From Sulfitobacter sp. (GTDB taxonomy: Bacteria > Pseudomonadota > Alphaproteobacteria > Rhodobacterales > Rhodobacteraceae), in NCBI GenBank assembly GCA_017854855.1, contig JAFMGZ010000001.1:62001-126000 (forward strand): 64,000 nt of DNA, written 5' to 3'. Below, one piece after another: positions 9,248-20,024 of this stretch (position 1 is its first letter; every line of letters begins with the position of its first letter). The translations under genes were made by a program, and so were the position numbers. The notes under the pieces are model-generated. The model saw only the letters and a list, made by a program, of their open reading frames with translations, ran no database searches and was not told the origin of the DNA.

Positions 9248-11275
9248 TCACTGTATCCTGATCTGCACATCCGCCGCCCGGCCCTTGGCGTCAATGACCG
9301 ATATCCGGGCAAAGCCCGGGCCGACCATCGGCAGCATCACTTCGCGCTGTCGCAGATCGGTGAGCAGCGGCGCGCCATTGACCAGGATTGTCAGCGGCAG
9401 CACGCCCGCGCTCAGCTTTAGCGGCATGCCCTCGGGGCCGCGCCGCAGCACCGCGCCGTTGGGGGGGAAGCGCACAACCGGCGCATCTGCGGCACGGGCA
9501 AAGACCGCATTGCGGCCCCGAAACCGCTGCAAGGGTTTGGGCAGGGCGGCGGTGCTGACCAGCAATGTCTCTGGCGGGGGCGGCGGCAGCGACACGGGCC
9601 GCGCCTTGAGCCTGCCAAAGGCCTCGAACAACACCGGTGCTGCCAGATCGCCACCAAAGGCCCCCGGCACCGGTGTGCCGTCGGGGCGGCCCAGCCAGAC
9701 CCCAATGACATGCGCCCCGTCAAAGCCGATGGCCCAGGCATCACGGTGCCCATAGGATGTGCCGGTCTTATAGGCGATCCCGCTGGCCTGCGCGGCAGTT
9801 CCGGGTGGCGGGGCAATACTGGCCAGGATGTGACCGACCTGCCATGCGGCACTGCGCGACATCAGCCGCGCGGGCGGTGCAGTGGCCTGATCCTTTTCCC
9901 AGATCAACGGGTGCACCACACCGCCATTGGCCAATCCGCCATAAAGCTGCACCAGATCATTCAGCGTCATGCCGACACCACCCAGCGCAACCGCCAGCCC
10001 CGCCTTGCCGCCCGGCACCTGCGGATCGGCACCGCCCTTGCGCAGGGTAGCCATCAGCCGCGATGGCCCCAGTTCCTGCGTCAGCAGCACGGGCGGGATG
10101 TTCAGCGACAGTTGCAGCGCCTCGCGCACGGTCAATTCGCCCCGAAACTGGCCGTCAAAATTCTGTGGCGCATAGCGGCCAAAAGCGACCGGGGAATCGT
10201 CAATCAAAGTGTCGGGATGGGCCAGACCCTGATCAAAGGCCAAGCCGTAGATAAACGGTTTCAGCGTCGATCCAGGCGACCGCGGTGCGCGGGTCATGTC
10301 CACGAAACCCAGATTGCCATCCGCCGCGCCATAGCCCGCCGACCCGACCGAGGCCAGGACCTCGGCGCTGCGATAATCCGCAATGACAACCGCAGCCGAG
10401 ACGCCAGCCGCCTGGCGCCGCGCGATCCGGGCCAGCAGCGTCTCCATCTGCTGTTGCAGCCCCGCGTCAAGCGTCAGGTCATGACGTTGGCGCAAAGGGT
10501 CTTGCTGGCGCAGCGCATCGGCCAGATGCGGCGCAAGGCGCACGAAAGGCAGCATCTTGTCCGGCACTGCGGCCAGGCGCATCTGCCGGGGGGCATCGAC
10601 CCGGTTCAGAACCCGCATGCGCGCCGCCGTCGCGGCATCCGGGTGGCGATCGGGGCGCCGCGCCTCGGGCGCTTGGGGCAAGGCGACCAGCAAGGCGGCC
10701 TCTGCCATGGTCAGGCGCGCGGGCTCCTTGCCAAACCACGCCAATGATCCGGCCCGCAGCCCTTCGACCGCGCCACCGTAAGGGGCATGGGCAAGGTAGA
10801 GCTCCAGTATCTGGGCCTTGGTCAGTCGGCGTTCCAGCGCCAGCGCCAGCCTGACCTGCCGCAGCTTGCCCGCCCAGCGCCCGGTGCCGGAATTTTCCAG
10901 CAAACGCGCGACCTGCATGGTCAGGGTTGACCCGCCAGAGACCACCTTGCCGGCCAAGACCGCCTGCCCTGCCGCGCGCAGCACGGCCCATGGGTCAACC
11001 CCGGCGTGGCTGTAGAACCGCTTGTCCTCATAGGCGATCAGCATCGCCAGAAAGTCAGGATCAACCTGATCAAGCCGGAGCGCCAGACGCACCCGCCCAT
11101 CCTCGACCGGGAAGACCCGCATCAGATGGCCGTGCCGGTCGCGCAGCTCAACAGAGGTTTCAACCAGCACCGGCGGCAGTTTCGTGGCCGTGACCCAAGC
11201 GTCCAGATGATCACGCAGGCCCGCCCCCAGCCACAGGGCCAGCACCACGGCAAAGGGGGCAAGCCGACGGATCAT
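9248..11275 (-). CDS. pbpC: penicillin-binding protein 1C
   Basis: Glycosyltransferase LIAYEDKRFYSHAGVDPWAVLRAAGQ, transpeptidase GSTLKPFIYGLAFD, KTGTSYGHRDAWAIGFD and a PbpC-type C-terminal domain. Confidence 0.93.
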   Translation of the reverse strand: MIRRLAPFAVVLALWLGAGLRDHLDAWVTATKLPPVLVETSVELRDRHGHLMRVFPVEDGRVRLALRLDQVDPDFLAMLIAYEDKRFYSHAGVDPWAVLRAAGQAVLAGKVVSGGSTLTMQVARLLENSGTGRWAGKLRQVRLALALERRLTKAQILELYLAHAPYGGAVEGLRAGSLAWFGKEPARLTMAEAALLVALPQAPEARRPDRHPDAATAARMRVLNRVDAPRQMRLAAVPDKMLPFVRLAPHLADALRQQDPLRQRHDLTLDAGLQQQMETLLARIARRQAAGVSAAVVIADYRSAEVLASVGSAGYGAADGNLGFVDMTRAPRSPGSTLKPFIYGLAFDQGLAHPDTLIDDSPVAFGRYAPQNFDGQFRGELTVREALQLSLNIPPVLLTQELGPSRLMATLRKGGADPQVPGGKAGLAVALGGVGMTLNDLVQLYGGLANGGVVHPLIWEKDQATAPPARLMSRSAAWQVGHILASIAPPPGTAAQASGIAYKTGTSYGHRDAWAIGFDGAHVIGVWLGRPDGTPVPGAFGGDLAAPVLFEAFGRLKARPVSLPPPPPETLLVSTAALPKPLQRFRGRNAVFARAADAPVVRFPPNGAVLRRGPEGMPLKLSAGVLPLTILVNGAPLLTDLRQREVMLPMVGPGFARISVIDAKGRAADVQIRIQ

Positions 11276-14200
11276 GGGGAAACGGTGACCGATCCCGTTG
11301 CCGTGTTGGCGCGGTACTCGGGGCGGTACATGTCCTCAACCGTGGCTGCCGGATGATGGTATTGCCCCGGTGTCACCGCCCGCACGATATAGGCCAGCCG
11401 AAAGGGATCGGCGCTGCGGTGGTTCACGGCAGCGATGAAACGGTCACTGCGAAACTCTGCTGTTTCCGCCTCTGCCGTCCGCAACCAGTCCAGCGCGCCC
11501 AGTTCGCCGCTGCGGATCAGGTTGGGATTGTCGATCTCAAATCCTGCGGGCAGCGGGTCATCCACAATCAGGCGCGCGCCTATCTCCTCAAACGGCGTCA
11601 CTTCGATCACCACGACCAGACGGTCACCAGAGGTCAGCGTCCCCTGGGCGGGCTCACCGTCCATGGTATAGGTCGTCCGGGTGATCTTATAGCCATATCC
11701 ATCTGCGGGCGGTGCCACCTCTGGCACGCCATAGGCGGTCATGGTGACGTCCATCGGCACGGCGCTGATGTTTTCTATGACCGATGCCGCGATGTCTGTA
11801 TCGCGCAGGCGTTGGACCACAGGACCGCTTGCCGCAACGCCGTCAACGCGCAGTCCGGGCATCGCTGCGGGGGACGTCAGCGCATGGGCCGCCATGACCA
11901 CCTGGGCCGCTTCCTGGGTCGACAGACGGCTGCGGCCCTGGTGCACCAGTGACACCAGGCTGGCCGCGTCAATCGCCGCACTGCCCGCTTCAGCCGTCAG
12001 TTTCAGCACCGCTGCCGTGTCGCGCAGCGGCGTGCCGAAATCGGACCGCCAGCCGCGGCTGTCACGCCGGACCACCAGCATGGCACCCGCCTGGCGGAAC
12101 AGCGCATCCGCCCGCACCGGATCACCATAGGCGGCAAGGGCCGCGCCCAATTGCGCCACCGCCAGCGGCGTGCCGAAATCCTGCGCCTTGGTATCAGCAT
12201 AATAGCGCAGATCGCCCATGCTGGCCGCCCCCTCGCGGGCAAGCACCAGCAGCGCATAGGCCAGGTCTTCGCCCCCTTTGTCAAAGTCGGGGGCATAGCT
12301 GATCCGGTTGCGCAGGTTGTCCATGGCAAGGCTGAATGCCAGATCCGGCACCTGATACCCTGCGGTGCGCGCCCGCGACAGGAAATCGGTGACATAGGCA
12401 TCCAGCCAGAATTCACCTGAATCCGCCCGCCACAGCCCAAAGGCCCCATTGCTGGACTGCCGCGTTAGCACCCGCGCGATGGCTTGGGTGATCTTGTCGT
12501 CGATCCGCTCCGGCTCTCCCATGCCGGCGGCCTGCGCCATTGAACTGAGATAGAGCAGCGGCATAGCACCTGATGTCACCTGCTCGGTGCAGCCGTAGGG
12601 ATAGCGGTCCAGCTGCCGCAGCAAGCCGGGCACATCGAAACGCGCCAAGGGCCCTGCTGTCAGCGTGGCGCTGCCCGTGCCCAGCCGCAGACCGGCAAAA
12701 ACGTTGCCGTCGAAGGTAAAGCTTTCGCCGACACCCAGTGAAAACTGCCGTGTCAGGGCCACTTCGGGGTCATTGTCGCGCACCGGCAGGGTCAGAACCT
12801 TGCGCAAGGCGATGCCCTCGGGGGTGGTCAGCACAACGGTCACCAGATGATCGCCGCTCTCGCGGCCCGTGACGGGGATGTTCAGCCTTGCGGTGCCATT
12901 CCGGGTCAAGGTCACACGGTCCGGCACATCGCCCAAGGCCACGCCTGCATCCGCATAAACCGCCAGGCTGGCCTCTCCGGCAGCGCCAGAGGCATGGACC
13001 ATCTCAAGCAGCAAGCGGCTTTGATCACCCGGGGCCACGAACCGTGGCAGGGAAGCGGTGACAACAACCGGATCCTTGGCCACCACGTCACGCGCGGCGT
13101 TGCCCACGGCATCCGCCGTCCAGGCCACGGCCATCAGTTTGATCGTGCCGTTAAAGGCAGGTTTGCTGATCTCAATCTCGGCGCGGCCATCCGGGCCCAC
13201 TTCGACAGGACCGCTAAAGAACGCCATCAGCTGCTCTGTGGGGGGCGGCGATTGCATCTGCGCGCTGGCGGCGGCATCGCCGCCCGACCGGACGCTGCCC
13301 AGTGCACCATTCATCCCGTCGATCAGGCGGCCATAGAGGTCGCGCATCTCAACGCCCAGACGGCGCTGACCGAAATAGTGATCGCGCACATCGGGGGGGA
13401 CAAAGCCGGTGAGGTTCAGAATGCCCACATCGACAGCTGCCAGCGTGACATAGGCCGTTTGCCCCGCGGCAACCCCTTCGACCACGACGGATGCGCGCAG
13501 GGCACCTGCCTGCCCATCCACCTGATCCGGTGCGTTCAGACTGACCTGCAATGCCTTGCTGCCGGGGCTGACGCGGGCATGGGCCAGACCCAATTGCCGC
13601 GACGGGTTCAGCCCTGCGGCCGCATCCATGCCGCGCAAAACCGATGCGGTGACATAGGCACCGCTGCCCCATGCCTCGTCCACCTGCAGCGCCAGCGTGT
13701 TTTCGCCCCCCATGACGGGCACAACCCTGCGCTCAATCACCCGGTTCGACAGGACAGAAACCAGCGCCACGCCGTCACCCTGTGCCATCAGGCGCAGGGT
13801 TGCGGTGTCACCGATCTGGTAGCTTTCCGCATCCAACGACATGTCCAGTTGATCGGGCGTATCGGTCGCGCCGTCGCCGCCGTACCAGCCGGAATGAAAC
13901 TGCACTGACGCGGCCGCAAAAGGCCCGCCGATCCGTTCCACCACGATCTCATAGGACCCCCAGTCGGTCGGCGCTGTGACCGTCACAGGCTCTGCGCCCA
14001 ATGCAGCCTCTGCCGTGTCGATCCGGATGCGCCGGGTCACCGGCTCCCACTCCCAGTTGCCATAAAGCTGATACCACTGATACCGGGTTTCCACCTTGTT
14101 GACGGTCCAGCGCACCTGCATCGGGCTGGCCGCACCATCGGGGCCCACGGCTACCAGATCAAAGACCGCGTCGGCCCCTTCGGCCAGCACATCCTCAAAC

Positions 14201-16707
14201 TGTGGCCTGATCCCGATCAATGCGGCATCCGGTGTAACCACCTTGCTGATCCGCCGCTCTACCGGGCGGCCCGAACCCTCACTGACCCGCAAGATCACTT
14301 CGGCCTCAAGCGGCATGCCGGGATCTTCGTCCAGCATGGGCAAGTCCAAGGCCATCACAGCGCGCCCCGCGGCATCGGTGGTGGCATCGCCGATATAATT
14401 TGTCTGCGTGCGGAAACCCGCGTCATAGCGCCCGAATTGATAGCCCGGCCATCCAGCAAGGCTGCGCTGTCCCTTCAGCCGCAGGTCGCCCTCAACCGCC
14501 AGACCGGCCCCCGGCGCACCAAACAGATAGCGCACATCGACTGTCATCGGCGGGGTCTGTCCCAGACGCAGGGGCGCGTCGGGCAAGGCAATCTCGAAAT
14601 CGATCCGCTCGGGCAGGAAATCTTCTACCAGCACGACCTGACTGGCCAGGGCCGGGCCCTCCACGTCTGACATGATATCCACACGCCATGCGCCGCGCGG
14701 CACATCATTGCCCAGCGGCAGGGCAAACACATGGCCGCCCGCGCGTGCGTTCCGGCTCAGGTGTCTGCTGTATTCAACACCATCGGGCCGCTTTAGGATC
14801 GCCGTGATCGGCAGACCCTCCAGCGCCCTGGCCTGTGCGTCACGGGTCAGCGCGGTGGCATAGATCGTCTCTCCCACCCGGTAGGCACCGCGATCCGTGG
14901 TCAGAAAGGTGTCAATCGGCGGGGCGGGCGGATGCCCCTCGACACCGCGATCCGACAGATCAAAGGCCGGGTCGGTCAGCGGCAAAAAGGCGATGTCGTC
15001 CGCCCCCTGCTCTGCCATCAAAAGGGCGGGCTGGGCTGACCCCGTGCCAAGGGTCAGCCCGGCCGGAAAGCTTGCAAATCCGTTGGGATCTGTTGTGGCC
15101 GACCCCAAAAGCGCATTGGCGCGGCTGATCAGGCTTACCGTCACACCCTCTTGGGCGGCAGCATCGCTCAGCCGGCGCACCGCAACCTGCATGCCGTCCA
15201 CGCCTGACCAACTGGACAGGCCAAGATCGGACAGGACGAACCATTGCATCGCTGCGGGATATTCATAACGGTCCTGGCCCGGCACTGACGCGCTAAGCGC
15301 ATAGATGCCCGGCGTCTGACCGGCCAAGGCATCGCCCAGCGGCAGGCGCGTGGTCATATCGACGTTCAACTCACTTTGAACCTCGCCCTGTCCGGTCCAG
15401 ATTTCCTCGGCCAGATCGCTGGCGAATTGATCGTCCTCATAGGCCGCCAGCGGCCTGCCGAAATAGCTTTCTCGGATGGCACGCACCAGATTGCGGTCGC
15501 TGACCCGGCGCAGGCGCAGATCAAGCGTTGTGGCATTGACCGTCTCGACCGGCAGGGCCGCATCAGCGCTGCGGGGCAGCACATAGGCGCGGCCTGCGAA
15601 ACGCACCGATGGCCTGCGGTCGCGGACATAAAGCTGCAGGCGGACGTCCTTTTGCAGCACCTCACCGCTTGCGGCAGGCAGGCCCGCCCGCAGGGTCACC
15701 CCGTAGCGCTGGCCATGTTCCACGCCGTCGATGCACAGCTGGCTGTCTTGGACCTGCACGACCAATCCGCGCCCTTCGGTGCGCACGAAAGGTTCGTAAT
15801 CCACACCGGCCTGAACCAGCTTTTCAGAAAACTGGGCGCAGATGCGGGGGGCGGCGGCGTCATTGTCGACGCGGTGTTCAGTGACGCGAAAACCGTATTT
15901 GCCGATGGCGTCATCCAGTGCCGCGCTCAGATCACCGCGCGGCGCGATGCCAAGCGCCAGCCGCAACGCCGGGATCATATCGCGGCCTCTGCCGTCTGCC
16001 TCAAGGGCGCGGGCAAGCGTGCCCAGCGCCTCTATCCTTACAGCGGACCCATCTGCGCGCAGATAGGCGTTGATCGCTGCCTTCTGCGCCTCGGCCAGAT
16101 AGGCCGCACGAGAGGTGTTTTGCCGGTTACCCGCCCATTCCAGCGCCAGTCGCGCATGGCTTGCCCAGATGTCGGCACGGTCAGACAGGGCCGCCGCCTT
16201 GCCTGCCCAGCCCAATGCCGCAGGAGAATCACCCGCTTGCTCTGCCGCGACCAGGGCCGATGTCAGCTCTTCCAGCGTTTCTGAGGCAAAGGAATAGCGC
16301 GCGGCATTGTCGCCGACAAAACTGCGCGCGCCTTCAATGTCGGCATCGCTCAGAAACGCCAGATCAGCCCGCCGCTGGACCTGTGCTGCACGCGTTGCCC
16401 CGTCGGTAGGGATCTTTCGCGCGGACATGGCCCCTTGGTAGGGCTGCCGCTCTGTCACGGCAGATTTGGGGAAACAGGCGTTATTGCGCTGGTTATAGGT
16501 GAAGGCCACGCAATTTTCCTGCGCCGAACAGGCCCGTGCACAGGCCTGTTGCGAGGTATCAAAGAGGTTGGTCAAATCCGCCCCGTAAAAATCCACATCC
16601 TTGGAGAAAAGGTAGCGATGCTCGGGGACGGCCGGTTCGGCCGTTGCCTGCATTGTACCGATCATGAATAGGGCCATCCAAAAGGCCACGTTCCGTAGGG
16701 CGCGCAT
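11272..16707 (-). CDS. alpha-2-macroglobulin family protein with N-terminal PAN/Apple-like domain
   Basis: About 1811 aa; MG domains, QPPAHPPAPPIDTFLTTDRGAYRVGETI-like bait/MG region, thioester YPYGCTEQ, N-term DFYGADLTNLFDTSQQACARACSAQENCVAFTYNQRNNACF; 4-bp overlap with pbpC. Start choice among the N-terminal Mets uncertain. Confidence 0.93.
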   Translation of the reverse strand: MRALRNVAFWMALFMIGTMQATAEPAVPEHRYLFSKDVDFYGADLTNLFDTSQQACARACSAQENCVAFTYNQRNNACFPKSAVTERQPYQGAMSARKIPTDGATRAAQVQRRADLAFLSDADIEGARSFVGDNAARYSFASETLEELTSALVAAEQAGDSPAALGWAGKAAALSDRADIWASHARLALEWAGNRQNTSRAAYLAEAQKAAINAYLRADGSAVRIEALGTLARALEADGRGRDMIPALRLALGIAPRGDLSAALDDAIGKYGFRVTEHRVDNDAAAPRICAQFSEKLVQAGVDYEPFVRTEGRGLVVQVQDSQLCIDGVEHGQRYGVTLRAGLPAASGEVLQKDVRLQLYVRDRRPSVRFAGRAYVLPRSADAALPVETVNATTLDLRLRRVSDRNLVRAIRESYFGRPLAAYEDDQFASDLAEEIWTGQGEVQSELNVDMTTRLPLGDALAGQTPGIYALSASVPGQDRYEYPAAMQWFVLSDLGLSSWSGVDGMQVAVRRLSDAAAQEGVTVSLISRANALLGSATTDPNGFASFPAGLTLGTGSAQPALLMAEQGADDIAFLPLTDPAFDLSDRGVEGHPPAPPIDTFLTTDRGAYRVGETIYATALTRDAQARALEGLPITAILKRPDGVEYSRHLSRNARAGGHVFALPLGNDVPRGAWRVDIMSDVEGPALASQVVLVEDFLPERIDFEIALPDAPLRLGQTPPMTVDVRYLFGAPGAGLAVEGDLRLKGQRSLAGWPGYQFGRYDAGFRTQTNYIGDATTDAAGRAVMALDLPMLDEDPGMPLEAEVILRVSEGSGRPVERRISKVVTPDAALIGIRPQFEDVLAEGADAVFDLVAVGPDGAASPMQVRWTVNKVETRYQWYQLYGNWEWEPVTRRIRIDTAEAALGAEPVTVTAPTDWGSYEIVVERIGGPFAAASVQFHSGWYGGDGATDTPDQLDMSLDAESYQIGDTATLRLMAQGDGVALVSVLSNRVIERRVVPVMGGENTLALQVDEAWGSGAYVTASVLRGMDAAAGLNPSRQLGLAHARVSPGSKALQVSLNAPDQVDGQAGALRASVVVEGVAAGQTAYVTLAAVDVGILNLTGFVPPDVRDHYFGQRRLGVEMRDLYGRLIDGMNGALGSVRSGGDAAASAQMQSPPPTEQLMAFFSGPVEVGPDGRAEIEISKPAFNGTIKLMAVAWTADAVGNAARDVVAKDPVVVTASLPRFVAPGDQSRLLLEMVHASGAAGEASLAVYADAGVALGDVPDRVTLTRNGTARLNIPVTGRESGDHLVTVVLTTPEGIALRKVLTLPVRDNDPEVALTRQFSLGVGESFTFDGNVFAGLRLGTGSATLTAGPLARFDVPGLLRQLDRYPYGCTEQVTSGAMPLLYLSSMAQAAGMGEPERIDDKITQAIARVLTRQSSNGAFGLWRADSGEFWLDAYVTDFLSRARTAGYQVPDLAFSLAMDNLRNRISYAPDFDKGGEDLAYALLVLAREGAASMGDLRYYADTKAQDFGTPLAVAQLGAALAAYGDPVRADALFRQAGAMLVVRRDSRGWRSDFGTPLRDTAAVLKLTAEAGSAAIDAASLVSLVHQGRSRLSTQEAAQVVMAAHALTSPAAMPGLRVDGVAASGPVVQRLRDTDIAASVIENISAVPMDVTMTAYGVPEVAPPADGYGYKITRTTYTMDGEPAQGTLTSGDRLVVVIEVTPFEEIGARLIVDDPLPAGFEIDNPNLIRSGELGALDWLRTAEAETAEFRSDRFIAAVNHRSADPFRLAYIVRAVTPGQYHHPAATVEDMYRPEYRANTATGSVTVSP

Positions 16708-16945
16708 CATATCTCTCCTGCTGGAATGCAATCAGCCTGCCATGCGCCCGTGGTTCCGGCAAGCCTGATGGACAACCCGGCGCGTTTTTGGCAGGAAATC
16801 CGCATCACCCAAAGCGGCCTGAAATCAAAGGTTTCAAGGTGCAGAGGGAAAGGTGGTGCATCAGGTATTCCCGAAACAACCTTAAACAGATGTTCACCAC
16901 GTTGCGTCAGGGTGCAGCGCACAACAGCAGCCAGCGGAGCGGTTG

Positions 16946-19126
16946 ATGAGCATTGCCAATACTCTGATGCAGGAACGGCGCCGAAGATTGGCAGCCGAGC
17001 GCCTGCTTGAGCTCAAGCAAGCCGAGCTTCTTGCCGCCAACCGCAAACTGGGCCTGCATGCCCAGAACCTGAGCGAAGAGATCGTTGAAACCCGCGCAGT
17101 TGTCGAAACAATCAGGGGCGAAAACCAGCGGTTCAAATCCGATCTCAGTGCCGCACATGAAAAAATCGCGATCACCGAACGCAGGCTTTGGCATTCGATT
17201 GACAGGGCGCGCGGCGGGGTCGCCTTTTTCGATGCCGACAACAAGATGATCATGGCAAACCATGCCTATCTCGCGCTCTTTGACGGGCTGGAGGACATCA
17301 AACCCGGCATTGAGTATATGTCGATCCTGCAGGCACTCACCGATGAAGGGATTGCCAACACCGGCGAGTTGAGCGCGCAGGAATGGCGACAGATGATGCT
17401 GAACCGCTCTTTGGAAGACACGACAGCGCCCGTCGTCGTCCAGTTCTGGAACCAGCGCTATTACAAGTTCTTTGACCAACGCGGCCCCGAAGGCGATCTG
17501 CTGTCATTTGTCCTGGACATCACGTCCAGTGTCGAACACGAGCAGGAGCTGGAAGAAGCCCGTTCCGTTGCAGAAAGCGCGAACCGGGCAAAATCGGCAT
17601 TTCTTGCGAATATGAGCCATGAAATACGCACGCCGATGAATGGGGTGATCGGCATGGCCGACCTGCTGATGGCCTCTGATCTGGACCCCGAACAGCGCCG
17701 CTTTGCCGAGACGATCAAACATTCGGGCGAGGCACTGTTGGTCATCATCAACGATATTCTCGATTTCTCCAAGATCGAGGCAGACAGGCTTGAGGTCAAA
17801 CCCACACCCTTTGACCTTGAGTTGGCGGTAGACGAGGTCCTGATGCTGCTGCGCCCCTCAGCGCGGGAAAAGGGGATCGCGGTTTATCTGGACTATGATC
17901 TGTCACTGCCCCCCGGGCTGATCGGGGACCGGGGCCGGCTGCGGCAGATCCTGACCAACCTGATCGGCAACGCGATCAAGTTTACGCCCAAGGGACATGT
18001 CGTGCTCCGCCTTAGCGGTACGGCTGACCCGCAGGCCAAAACCTTGGTCCTGCGCGGATCGGTCGAGGACAGCGGGATCGGCATTTCAGCCGATAAGATC
18101 GATCACATCTTTGGCGAATTCAATCAGGTGGACGATGAGCTGAACCGCCAATTCGAAGGTACCGGGCTGGGACTGGCGATCAGTAAAAAGCTGGTCGAGA
18201 TGATGCAGGGCCGCATCTGGGTTACCTCTGAATTCGGCGCGGGGGCCTGCTTTGGCTTTGAGGTTGTTCTTGGCCTCAGCGACGCGGATCAGGTTGATCT
18301 GTCCCTGCCGCCCGAAACGCTTCGCAAGGTCCTGATCGTGGATGACACGCCGGTCCTGACGGACCTGCTGTTGCGGCAGCTGGCGCTGCTTGGGCTAACG
18401 GTCACGGCACAAAAAACCGCAGATACGGACCCCGCTGGTATTGATCCTTCGCTGGACCTTTTGATGATTTCCGCCACGGATGATGCCGGGCTGATCGCCG
18501 GGATACGCGCGGCACATCCAGATCTGCCCCTCGTACTTTTGACAACCGGATTAGCGCAAGTACCCCAAGCATTGACCGACATGGCCACAGGCGTGTTGCA
18601 CGCGCCGCATTCGCGCAGGGCCCTGTTCGAGGTGCTGGGGCTGAACGCGCCGGTGCGAAAACCTGCGCCAAAGGAAACGCCGCTTGTCGCCGCCACCACC
18701 ACCGCCACCGCGCCCCCTGCGGCGCTAGAAGGGACAAAGATGCGCATCCTCGCAGCAGAGGACAACAAGACGAACCAACTGGTGCTCAGCAAGATGATCA
18801 AGGATTTGAATGTCGATCTGGTCTTTGCCAATGATGGCGAAGAAGCCGTCGCCCTTTTTCAGGACATCAAGCCCGATTTGATCTTCATGGACATCTCGAT
18901 GCCCCGCATGGATGGCAAGCAGGCGACCGCTGCCATCCGCGCCTTGGAAACCGACCATCACACGCCCATTGTCGCCCTGACGGCACATGCCCTAAAGGGA
19001 ACGGACAGTGACATTCTGGCCGCCGGGCTGGATGCCTATCTGACCAAACCATTGCGCAAACCGCAGATCATGGCGCGTATCATCGACGCGCACCGCCCGA
19101 ACATGCAGCCCATCAGGGCCGACTAG
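16946..19126 (+). CDS. hybrid sensor histidine kinase (PAS, HisKA, HATPase, two receiver-like domains)
   Basis: [24 protein letters not shown]-box, [39 protein letters not shown]-box, second [28 protein letters not shown]. Confidence 0.93.
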   Translation: MSIANTLMQERRRRLAAERLLELKQAELLAANRKLGLHAQNLSEEIVETRAVVETIRGENQRFKSDLSAAHEKIAITERRLWHSIDRARGGVAFFDADNKMIMANHAYLALFDGLEDIKPGIEYMSILQALTDEGIANTGELSAQEWRQMMLNRSLEDTTAPVVVQFWNQRYYKFFDQRGPEGDLLSFVLDITSSVEHEQELEEARSVAESANRAKSAFLANMSHEIRTPMNGVIGMADLLMASDLDPEQRRFAETIKHSGEALLVIINDILDFSKIEADRLEVKPTPFDLELAVDEVLMLLRPSAREKGIAVYLDYDLSLPPGLIGDRGRLRQILTNLIGNAIKFTPKGHVVLRLSGTADPQAKTLVLRGSVEDSGIGISADKIDHIFGEFNQVDDELNRQFEGTGLGLAISKKLVEMMQGRIWVTSEFGAGACFGFEVVLGLSDADQVDLSLPPETLRKVLIVDDTPVLTDLLLRQLALLGLTVTAQKTADTDPAGIDPSLDLLMISATDDAGLIAGIRAAHPDLPLVLLTTGLAQVPQALTDMATGVLHAPHSRRALFEVLGLNAPVRKPAPKETPLVAATTTATAPPAALEGTKMRILAAEDNKTNQLVLSKMIKDLNVDLVFANDGEEAVALFQDIKPDLIFMDISMPRMDGKQATAAIRALETDHHTPIVALTAHALKGTDSDILAAGLDAYLTKPLRKPQIMARIIDAHRPNMQPIRAD

Positions 19127-19149
19127 GGTCAGGTTTGTCCGAAAGCGCC

Positions 19150-19929
19150 CTAACTTTTTGGGTAGTCGCGCAAGAAGACGGGTTTTTCCGGGGTCGATGC
19201 AGCCTCTTGCCAGACATAGCCGCCGGTGTCGAAATCCCGTATCGCATCGGCATCTGTCAGCCGGTTCTGAATGATGAACCGCGCCATCGCGCCGCGCGCT
19301 TTCTTGGCATAGAAACTGACGATCTTGGGGCCCTTGCCGTCGTGTTTATCCTCAAGGAATTGCGGGGTGATCACCCGCAATTTCAGCGCCTTGGGGGCCA
19401 CCGCACCAAAATATTCCTGGCTGGCACAATTGATCAGCACCTCGCTGCCAATCGCCTTTGCCTGCGCATTCAATGCCGCGGATATATCGTCGCCCCAGTA
19501 ATCATATAGGTTGGCCCCCCGGCGCGTCTTCAACTTGCTGCCCATCTCAAGCCGATATGGCTGGATCGCGTCCAGCGGGCGCAGCAGCCCGTAAAGCCCT
19601 GACAGGATCCGCAAATGGTCCTGCGCCCAGCCCAGTTCTTCTGGATCAAGGCTGGTCGCCTCAAGGCCCTGATAGGTATCCCCCGCAAAAGCCAGCGCGG
19701 CAGGGCGCGTCGCCTGGGCTTCGGGCTCTGCCTCGAATGTCTGAAAACGGTCGCGGTTCAGCTTGGCCAAAGCATCGCTCAGCCCCATGAGCCCCTTGAG
19801 ATCACCCAGTGACAGATTGCGCGCCGTCTTGACCAACCGAACGGCGTCTTCCTGAAAGTCGGGCTGTGTCACATCCACATCCCGCGCGTCCCAGTCCAGC
19901 CTTTTGGCAGGCGATATCACAACCAGCAT
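19150..19929 (-). CDS. yaaA: peroxide stress protein YaaA
   Basis: MLVVISPAKRLDWDARDVDVTQPDF...LSGLYGLLRPLDAIQPYRLEMGSKL...NCASQEYFGAV. Confidence 0.95.
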   Translation of the reverse strand: MLVVISPAKRLDWDARDVDVTQPDFQEDAVRLVKTARNLSLGDLKGLMGLSDALAKLNRDRFQTFEAEPEAQATRPAALAFAGDTYQGLEATSLDPEELGWAQDHLRILSGLYGLLRPLDAIQPYRLEMGSKLKTRRGANLYDYWGDDISAALNAQAKAIGSEVLINCASQEYFGAVAPKALKLRVITPQFLEDKHDGKGPKIVSFYAKKARGAMARFIIQNRLTDADAIRDFDTGGYVWQEAASTPEKPVFLRDYPKS

Positions 19930-20024
19930 CTTTGTCCCCTAACTGTTCTCGGCCCAGAGATAGCGCACCCTTCCGGAACCACAAGAGCATAGGCCGATTA
20001 CAGAGCGCCTCCAGCTGCAGGGTC

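Noticed and set aside
12847-13908. 353-aa + ORF
   Set aside because: Antisense shadow inside the alpha-2-macroglobulin gene.
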